Program-made: the position numbers and the translations under genes
Part shown: positions 33,418-38,040 of the stretch, piece by piece
Position numbering within the stretch: the stretch's first letter is position 1
Layout: each line of letters begins with the position of its first letter
The notes under the pieces: model-generated
What the model was told of the DNA's origin: nothing
Databases searched by the model: none
What the model saw: the letters and a program-made list of their open reading frames with translations, nothing else
Source of the DNA: Flavobacterium sp.
Lineage (GTDB): Bacteria; Bacteroidota; Bacteroidia; Flavobacteriales; Flavobacteriaceae
Direction: 5' to 3'
Length of the DNA: 38,040 bases
NCBI RefSeq assembly: GCF_013822155.1
Contig: NZ_PNJW01000027.1
Span: 1-38,040, forward strand

Positions 33418-33425
33418 CAAACTTA
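33418..33425 (-). promoter_or_regulatory. -7 promoter box of the his operon
   Basis: The minus strand reads TAAGTTTG, an exact TAnnTTTG match, 17 bases upstream of the leader ATG. That places the transcript start near 33411 and leaves a short leader before hisL. The -33 element is weak (GTTTA around 33452). Confidence 0.55.
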
Positions 33426-33637
33426 TGCTAAAAAATGATTCGTTGGTTGTAAACAGTTGTCAAAGTATAGTTAAAAAAATAGTTGTCCAATTTATATTAC
33501 TATCATTACTTAATTAGCAAAGGATTGCTCGGCAGTGTGTTTCGTATTGGTAGAGGGTTTTCCATTCTCATCTTTTCTGTTCGTTCTTGTTTTTGGTGTT
33601 GCTTCTGAATGGCCGTCTGTTGGTGTAAAACGTTTTT

Positions 33638-34159
33638 TTAATTGCTTGTGTCTACATAGTTTCCGGAGTAGTTTCCGGTTATCACTTCGCCATCTTCTCT
33701 GGTGAAAGTGAAGGTAAAGTTTAGGGTAGTTGCCGTAATGGAATTTATAGTGACTGAGCCGGCGGTAGTCATAAAGCCACTTTGGTTATCATCTATAATT
33801 GTATTTCCCCCTGAAACTTGAAAATTGTCAAGGTTTGCGTTTTCAAGGATTTGGTAATCGGGAAAATTTGTGATGGTTCCCGGTTCGATATTGACGGCCG
33901 GAAAGTCGAAAAAAACATAATTTACACCCGTGCTTTGATTTGTTTGAAAAGGATCAACATTTGCCAAAATTATTGAAATGTCGGAAATGGTGTTGTCGAT
34001 GGTGTTTTCATCACTTATGTAAGCATATTGGGTGGGATAAAAATTTCCGTTTATGTTAAAGCCATTGTTTTGTGCTTGATTTCCATCATTATCCTCTGAG
34101 GAGCAAGAAAAAGAGATAAGAATAAGTAATAATCCGGCAATTAAATTTAAGTTTTTCAT
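33638..34159 (-). CDS. Small lipoprotein of unknown function
   Basis: This 173-residue protein has a signal peptide and lipobox (LISFSCSSEDND, Cys19). The acidic SSEDND following the Cys resembles the lipoprotein export signal (LES) that directs lipoproteins to the cell surface in Bacteroidota. The mature part is rich in Asn, Thr and Ile with alternating strands (VNYVFFDFPAV, SVTINSITATTLNFTFTFTRED, ITGNYSGNYVDT), probably a small beta sandwich. Family and function are unknown. An exact -7 box lies at 34233-34240. Confidence 0.8.
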   Translation of the reverse strand: MKNLNLIAGLLLILISFSCSSEDNDGNQAQNNGFNINGNFYPTQYAYISDENTIDNTISDISIILANVDPFQTNQSTGVNYVFFDFPAVNIEPGTITNFPDYQILENANLDNFQVSGGNTIIDDNQSGFMTTAGSVTINSITATTLNFTFTFTREDGEVITGNYSGNYVDTSN

Positions 34160-34232
34160 TCGTTTTGTTTTTAAAATTATTTACTGTGTTTTAGGGGTTT
34201 TCGTTACAGGGTAACTTTCAACACTAACCTCA

Positions 34233-34240
34233 CAAATATA
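34233..34240 (-). promoter_or_regulatory. -7 promoter box TATATTTG
   Basis: The minus strand reads TATATTTG, an exact TAnnTTTG match, 73 bases before the start of the lipoprotein gene. No clear -33 TTG is visible at the normal distance. Confidence 0.4.
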
Positions 34241-34321
34241 ATTAAATCTTTATTTTAGTGTTGTTCGTTATTGCTATTCAAAAGACTCGAGGATAAAGCT
34301 TGCTGAGTTTAGCGAAATAGT

Positions 34322-34735
34322 TTATTTCTTTTGAAGATAATTAGCCATGGTTAAGATATTCGTTTTTTCAAATTTTTCTAATTCGAGTAAATCATTGTCA
34401 CCTGTTATCAAAAAATCTGCTTTTCCATCTTTAGCTAAAGCAAGAAGGAAATCATCTTTTTCATCACGAGAAAGATTTATTACACTAGTTACGTCAATAA
34501 ATTCTGCTCTTGAATGAATTTCAGTCAGTAATTCATTTAAATCGGTAATTGAAAAATATTTTTTGAATTTTGGTCTACGTGCGACTTCAGCAAATTCGTC
34601 AAGTAATTCACGACTAAAAAGTAATATTAAATTTTCAGCGTTGAAAAGTTTGTCTAGTTTTCCATAGTCTTTAGAAAGTAAAAAACTAATCCAAAGATTG
34701 GTGTCTACAATAACTCTATCTTTTATTTTTGGCAT
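34322..34735 (-). CDS. PIN-domain toxin
   Basis: This 137-residue PIN nuclease belongs to the putative toxin group with the pattern RVIVDTNLWISFLLS (Asp11), FSRELLDEFAEVARRPKF, RDEKDDFLLALA and LITGDNDLLEL. These acidic residues form the Mg2+ site for RNA cleavage. It overlaps the end of the upstream small gene by 20 bases, the usual layout of an antitoxin-toxin pair. The RNA target is unknown. Confidence 0.88.
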   Translation of the reverse strand: MPKIKDRVIVDTNLWISFLLSKDYGKLDKLFNAENLILLFSRELLDEFAEVARRPKFKKYFSITDLNELLTEIHSRAEFIDVTSVINLSRDEKDDFLLALAKDGKADFLITGDNDLLELEKFEKTNILTMANYLQKK

Positions 34736-34940
34736 AACGCTCAGCTCTAACCATTTCTACTTCCTTAGTTATCTCTTCTAAAGTAGGAACATTTGAAGAA
34801 GCTTTTTTACGAAATTTTGAAATAATCTTCATAAAATCTTGCTTTTTAGTTTCTTTAATTGAGATAAGTTTCAAGTCGGCCAAATCTTGAAGAAGTCTTG
34901 CTGCTTTGGGGTTTAGTATGTCAATCTGATATGTTTTCAT
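34716..34940 (-). CDS. Antitoxin partner of the PIN toxin
   Basis: This 74-residue protein starts with a strand (TYQIDILNPKAARLLQDLADLKLI) of the kind found in Phd/RelB-like antitoxins of Bacteroidota. It continues with a basic helical region and ends in a charged tail (EVEMVRAERYAKNKR) suited to wrap the toxin. Its gene precedes and overlaps the toxin gene. Assignment rests mainly on size, order and overlap. Confidence 0.78.
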   Translation of the reverse strand: MKTYQIDILNPKAARLLQDLADLKLISIKETKKQDFMKIISKFRKKASSNVPTLEEITKEVEMVRAERYAKNKR

Positions 34941-34944
34941 ATTT

Positions 34945-34952
34945 CAAATTTA
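34945..34952 (-). promoter_or_regulatory. -7 promoter box TAAATTTG of the toxin-antitoxin pair
   Basis: This is an exact TAnnTTTG match on the minus strand, only 4 bases before the antitoxin ATG. If used, the transcript would start at or within the first codons, so it would be leaderless or use a different start. The nearest upstream TTG is 13 bases away, shorter than normal. Confidence 0.35.
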
Positions 34953-35022
34953 GTAATTTTTTTCACAAGATGATTTTCTTTACGCTTTTTTTAGCATCAT
35001 TTCTTTGAATTGCGTTGTTTAA

Positions 35023-35055
35023 AAAAATCCTGTTTCGAGGGGAAACAGGATTTTT
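35023..35055 (-). terminator. Strong Rho-independent terminator
   Basis: There is a perfect 14-bp stem, AAAAATCCTGTTTC (35023-35036) with GAAACAGGATTTTT (35042-35055), around a 5-base loop. It lies 23 bases after the stop codon of the upstream minus-strand gene, with T runs on the exit side. Confidence 0.9.
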
Positions 35056-35078
35056 GGGAATGCTTCATTTTATTTTTT

Positions 35079-36005
35079 TTATGCTGAACGTTGTTGTTGT
35101 TCCGCTTGTTTAAGGACGATGTTGAAATCGGTTCTTAAGTTTTTGGTGAATACTAAGAAGACTCTTTCCGTGATGTAGCCATCGCGTTGGAAGGTTACGG
35201 CGAACATTCCTGCATCGACACCTTTGAATTGGTAGTTGCCTAATTCTGTGGATTTGGTTGTTACCGGTACCGGTGTTTCGATGGTGATGGTTACTTTCTC
35301 GATTGGTTGGCCAAGCTCGTTTGTTATTTTTCCTTTTAGGGATAGTGTGCGGTGGCCGGTGTTGACTATTTTTCTGGATTTGAAGTATTCGTCATGGTAG
35401 GTTGCCTCGGCAAATTTTAGCATGGTTACTAACTTGTCCATACGGAATAATAGTTTGTCGTTTTCGGTGAAAAGTTCTGCGATTCCATCTGTGAAGAGGG
35501 TTTGGGTAACGATTCCTGCTCTGGTTTTTGGTAAAACGACGTTGTAGTTTTCGATGCTGTCTTTCAAGGCTTCGAGTGACGCGGTTGTTACGCCATAGTC
35601 TGCGAGGGTTGCCAGATTAGCATTAGCAATGTCGTGGATGCTTTGGCAAGTGTCGGCAATGTCGGTGTCGCGAAGTCTTAATAGGTCGGAATAGACGTAG
35701 GTTACTTCCATTTCTAGTACTTCGTTGTCGGTTGCGATGGCGAAGGCACATACTTGAGCAGCGGTTATGAAGCCGAGTTGTGTCATTTGTTCGCGTAGTT
35801 GTTCTTTCGACATACGGTTCCCTGTTCTGTTTAGGGTTTGCCCGTTTTTGAATTCTCTTAATTTGTCGACGTTTTTGCTAAACTCTTCTTTTAGCGATTC
35901 GATTTGAGGCATTTGTGCCAAGATGGTTGGTGTAGTGTTGTTTAACAAGTCTACTACCACAATTTCCATAGACAATTTGTCTTCCTGGTTAGCTTTCATA
36001 AGCAT
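35079..36005 (-). CDS. Cytoplasmic-looking protein with C-terminal carboxypeptidase-regulatory-like domain
   Basis: This 308-residue protein has no signal peptide. Residues about 1-215 are helical and unlike any family I know. Residues about 220-300 form a carboxypeptidase-regulatory-like beta sandwich (LSLKGKITNELGQPIEKVTITIETP, TKSTELGNYQFKGVDAGMFAVTFQRDGYITERVFLVF). These domains normally sit in secreted proteins, so the lack of an export signal is odd. Codon use has visibly more G/C at third positions than the flanking genes. It has its own promoter and a strong terminator, so it is an independent unit. The shorter start at the second Met (position 3) is equally possible. Confidence 0.85.
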   Translation of the reverse strand: MLMKANQEDKLSMEIVVVDLLNNTTPTILAQMPQIESLKEEFSKNVDKLREFKNGQTLNRTGNRMSKEQLREQMTQLGFITAAQVCAFAIATDNEVLEMEVTYVYSDLLRLRDTDIADTCQSIHDIANANLATLADYGVTTASLEALKDSIENYNVVLPKTRAGIVTQTLFTDGIAELFTENDKLLFRMDKLVTMLKFAEATYHDEYFKSRKIVNTGHRTLSLKGKITNELGQPIEKVTITIETPVPVTTKSTELGNYQFKGVDAGMFAVTFQRDGYITERVFLVFTKNLRTDFNIVLKQAEQQQRSA

Positions 36006-36064
36006 TTGGGGTTTTAAATTATTATTCTATTATTTTTTGCACTATTCTGTTTTTTAGTGCGTTA

Positions 36065-36097
36065 CAAATCTAAACACATTTTTTTCTTACAACCAAA
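36065..36097 (-). promoter_or_regulatory. Bacteroidota-type promoter
   Basis: The minus strand reads TTTG (36097-36094), 21 bases, then TAGATTTG (36072-36065), a good match to the -33 TTTG / -7 TAnnTTTG consensus. It drives the gene starting at 36005. Confidence 0.65.
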
Positions 36098-36389
36098 GAA
36101 AAATGTAAAAAAGTGTTAAAAAAGATGCTTTTTTGCATAAAGTTATATAAAAGTCTTACAATAATAATCGATTAAATACTTTTTTATTCGATAAAATGTA
36201 ATTTAATACATATTGTATTACTAAATCTTTAAGGATTAGAAAGAGGATATTTGTAGGAAGGAATGTTGTGGTTCTTTTTGGTTTTGTTTTTTTTCTTTCC
36301 CCTACTCTAAAGGGTGGAAAAAAAAGCGGGTTATGGGATTGGAACGCGGATGACACGGATTGAAAGGATTTTCACGGATTTTTTATGGA

Positions 36390-36426
36390 TATCGCTTCGC
36401 GATAGATGGATCCCGAAGTCTCGGGA
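36390..36426. repeat. Pair of REP-like hairpins
   Basis: TATCGC-TTC-GCGATA (36390-36404) is followed six bases later by TCCCGA-AGTC-TCGGGA (36411-36426). Two tight perfect stems in a row, in a gene-free stretch, resemble a REP/BIME-type element. Confidence 0.6.
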
Positions 36427-36596
36427 CGGATTTCTTTTGGTGGTGGATAGTTTTAGTTCTTTTAGTTTTTTAGTTTTTTTGATTATTTGGTTTTAAGGAT
36501 GAACTACAACCGGAAGAGATTGAAAAGGAACTTTTTTGATTCTTTAGTTCTTTTGATTTTTTAGTTCTTTTGATTTTTTGAAACGTAAGATTGCTA

Positions 36597-36614
36597 CGAA
36601 GTCGTGAGACTTCG
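36597..36614. repeat. Perfect hairpin CGAAGTC-GTGA-GACTTCG
   Basis: This is a seven-base-pair stem with a GNRA-type loop (GTGA), partly extended by CT/AG pairs. It shares GAAGTC/CGAAGTC with the hairpin at 36411 and is probably a related element. Confidence 0.55.
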
Positions 36615-36687
36615 CAGAGCCGTTACATAAGCTATTTATAGTGAACTCTTTGCGGAGGGGGTTTACATTTGATTTATTATAAAACCC

Positions 36688-37584
36688 CTATTTTATATAC
36701 ATTATGTTAGAGGAAGTTTTTTCTTTTTTAAACTTAATTGGATCATAATTTTTGATTTTTGGTTGTTTCAAATTGTCACTAAAAAATATGATTTCTTTTC
36801 CAATTCTAATTTCGTATGCTGTATGTTTAAATGAAAACTCTTTCTTATTGCAGTCGGAGTAAAGTTCTTTTATTTCTGGAACATTGTCATATGAAACTAT
36901 CCATTTTATATTTTGAATTGCTTTAATTTTTTCGCTAACCCTTTTATGGTTTTTATCTTCATAATGATTCATATATAGTGAACTGGCTTTTAAATAATAA
37001 GGTGGATCAAAGTAGAAAACAATATTTTCTTTTTCAACTTCTGATTGTATTTTATCAATAAGTTTGATAGCATCTTTTCTATAAAGTCTAATATCTTTTT
37101 TATGCTTAGCAATTAATTTAATTCTTTGAATTAATTCAGCTTTATTAAACCTGCAATCCATCAAATAGTTCCCATCTTGTTCAATGCCACCCATTACACC
37201 TCCATTAATAATACCTGAACGATTTGTTCTATTCAAAAAGAAAGTGGAAAATCCAAGTGTAAGTAAATCAACATTTTTTTTATTTGTCTGAATATCTTTT
37301 TGTTTTTTCCATTCGCTAATTGTTAATTCAACATTCTCAATCATTTCACACAGTTCATTTGTTCTGTTTAAAACAGCATGCCAAAATGCATATATAGACC
37401 GGTCTCTATCATTAATTGTAATTCTCTTTACGAAACCTTCAATTAATAAAAAAAGTGCAACTGCTGCTCCACCAGAATAAGGCTCAACATAATGCCCATC
37501 AATTTTATTATCAACACATATTTTTGCAATAAATGCAGAAAGTTTGTTTTTTCCTCCGGGGTATCTTAATGGTGAATAATTCAT
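36688..37584 (-). CDS. D12-class DNA adenine N6-methyltransferase (Dam family)
   Basis: This 298-residue enzyme has the D12 signature: N-terminal LRYPGGKNKL (the usual RYPGGK start), motif I VEPYSGGAAVAL (from Glu34), motif with FFLNRTNRSGIINGG, and motif IV DPPYY (193-197). It methylates adenine in a short DNA sequence; the target cannot be deduced. It lies 6 bases after an upstream partial gene encoding a TOPRIM-like protein, so the two form a transcription unit that continues beyond the window. A restriction or phage-defence role is inferred from that pairing. Confidence 0.92.
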   Translation of the reverse strand: MNYSPLRYPGGKNKLSAFIAKICVDNKIDGHYVEPYSGGAAVALFLLIEGFVKRITINDRDRSIYAFWHAVLNRTNELCEMIENVELTISEWKKQKDIQTNKKNVDLLTLGFSTFFLNRTNRSGIINGGVMGGIEQDGNYLMDCRFNKAELIQRIKLIAKHKKDIRLYRKDAIKLIDKIQSEVEKENIVFYFDPPYYLKASSLYMNHYEDKNHKRVSEKIKAIQNIKWIVSYDNVPEIKELYSDCNKKEFSFKHTAYEIRIGKEIIFFSDNLKQPKIKNYDPIKFKKEKTSSNIMYIK

Positions 37585-37590
37585 AAAATA

Positions 37591-38040
37591 TTAATCTGAT
37601 TTTTTATTAATATCATCTAGTAATCTGTCGAAATTATTATTAAATTCTTTAACAAGTTCTTTATTCTCTTTTTTCCATTCATTTAAAACCTTAGATGCAT
37701 TTCTCCCCCAAATTGATAAATGAGAGTTGAACCATTTTTTTGCCTTTTCTCTATCAGTTTTAATTTCAGTATTTGAATATTCTTGGAAGCAAAATTGATG
37801 ATCAAAAGTTTCGTCAATCTCTTTCCAAATAGGGTGATTATCGTTTAAATTATTTAAAAATTCTGATAAAAATTGTTCAGGTGATTTATCTGATGGTAAC
37901 AATAAAATATTTTTAATTTTGTTTATACTTCGAATTTGACTAGCATTCCTTTTAACATCTCCATCTAAAACTATTATAGAATTTGGATAAGTAAATGATG
38001 GTACTTTGACTGATGCTAATTGAATTATATTACCACATCC
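37591..38040 (-). CDS. C-terminal part of a TOPRIM/OLD-like protein (gene runs off the window)
   Basis: The frame is open without interruption to the right edge, giving 149 residues of a longer protein; an ATG at 37902 is only an internal Met. The visible start reads GCGNIIQLASVK, then PNSIIVLDGDVKRN. The DGD (residues 26-28) after a hydrophobic strand is the metal-binding pair typical of TOPRIM domains in OLD-family and related AAA ATPases. The rest is helical and charged (KKWFNSHLSIWGRNASKVLNEWKKENKELVKEF). The missing N-terminal part probably holds an ATPase domain. Together with the methyltransferase it suggests a defence pair. Confidence 0.7.
   Translation of the reverse strand, partial: GCGNIIQLASVKVPSFTYPNSIIVLDGDVKRNASQIRSINKIKNILLLPSDKSPEQFLSEFLNNLNDNHPIWKEIDETFDHQFCFQEYSNTEIKTDREKAKKWFNSHLSIWGRNASKVLNEWKKENKELVKEFNNNFDRLLDDINKKSD

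Larger units (their letters stand above)
33236..33637. other. Non-coding region holding the his leader and a spacer
   Basis: From right to left it contains a spacer after the lipoprotein gene (about 33480-33637) in which I see nothing, the his promoter, the hisL peptide and the attenuator terminator. Confidence 0.7.
36006..36687. other. Gene-free stretch with repeats
   Basis: It holds the promoter at 36065-36097 and then repeat-like debris. There is a GGATGACACGGATT / GGATTTTCACGGATTTT direct repeat (about 36345-36382), three small perfect hairpins (36390-36426 and 36597-36614), and T-rich tandem units of TTTTAGTTCTTTTGATT type (about 36448-36580). Two short ORFs here are not credible genes. 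Confidence 0.65.

Noticed and set aside
36156..36496. Two short open frames (minus 36156-36356, plus 36314-36496)
   Set aside because: They lie in repeat-rich, gene-free sequence, overlap each other, lack start context and show no recognisable protein pattern.
36440..36580. CRISPR-like array in T-rich repeats
   Set aside because: The units are short, irregular and low-complexity, with no constant-length unique spacers.
37591..37902. Complete 103-residue protein starting at 37902
   Set aside because: The frame continues without a stop to the window edge and the upstream part contains the conserved-looking LDGD motif, so it is a truncated view of a longer gene.

Overview
The window looks like a chromosomal segment of a member of the Flavobacteriia, probably Flavobacterium or a close relative. 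The DNA is visibly AT-rich. Several genes follow the Bacteroidota promoter signature TAnnTTTG, and Shine-Dalgarno sequences are mostly absent. Lipoproteins with short lipoboxes are frequent, and the protein families (DUF4212/ActP-type symporter pair, fused hisB, long-form hisG, KilA-N proteins) fit that group. No rRNA, tRNA, CRISPR array or complete insertion sequence was seen.

Region 1 (about 1.3-12.5 kb, minus strand) is an acetate/propionate uptake and activation locus. In transcription order it holds a zinc-finger/HTH protein derived from an InsA-like ancestor, an outer-membrane porin, a DUF4212 small subunit with a VC_2705/ActP-type sodium:solute symporter, and a DUF3311-like small membrane protein overlapping a symporter-histidine kinase hybrid of CbrA/CrbS type. 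A receiver-only response regulator, propionyl-CoA synthetase and acetyl-CoA synthetase follow. An unrelated secreted protein gene lies beyond it at 147-998.

Region 2 (about 12.7-24.9 kb, plus strand) is a catabolic cluster for a 2-substituted benzoate. It encodes a flavin reductase-like protein, an SRPBCC protein, a fused FAD-monooxygenase/Old-Yellow-Enzyme protein (salicylyl-CoA 5-hydroxylase / 2-aminobenzoyl-CoA monooxygenase-reductase family), a 2-aminobenzoate-CoA ligase-like enzyme, a hotdog thioesterase, a branch-1 nitrilase homologue, a gentisate-1,2-dioxygenase-like bicupin, a fumarylacetoacetate hydrolase-family enzyme and a maleate cis-trans isomerase. Read together these suggest a route from anthranilate through 5-hydroxyanthraniloyl-CoA, 5-hydroxyanthranilate, maleamylpyruvate, maleamate and maleate to fumarate plus pyruvate and ammonia. 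It would not need glutathione. Salicylate through gentisate is the simpler alternative but leaves the nitrilase without a job. The cluster is interrupted by passenger genes (two small lipoproteins, a KilA-N protein, a SIMPL-domain protein), several next to short intergenic repeats. An OsmC gene with its own likely promoter follows.

Region 3 (25.5-33.4 kb, minus strand) has an archaemetzincin-like lipoprotein and a complete, tightly packed histidine operon in the order hisG-D-C-B-H-A-F-IE. It is preceded by an 18-residue His-rich leader peptide (seven His) and a Rho-independent terminator: a textbook histidine attenuator.

Region 4 (33.6-38.0 kb, minus strand) is accessory DNA. It holds a small lipoprotein, a PIN toxin-antitoxin pair, an isolated carboxypeptidase-regulatory-like protein, a 680-base gene-free stretch with REP-like hairpins, a D12-class adenine methyltransferase, and at the right edge the C-terminal part of a protein with a TOPRIM-like DGD motif. 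The last two may be part of a defence module that continues outside the window.
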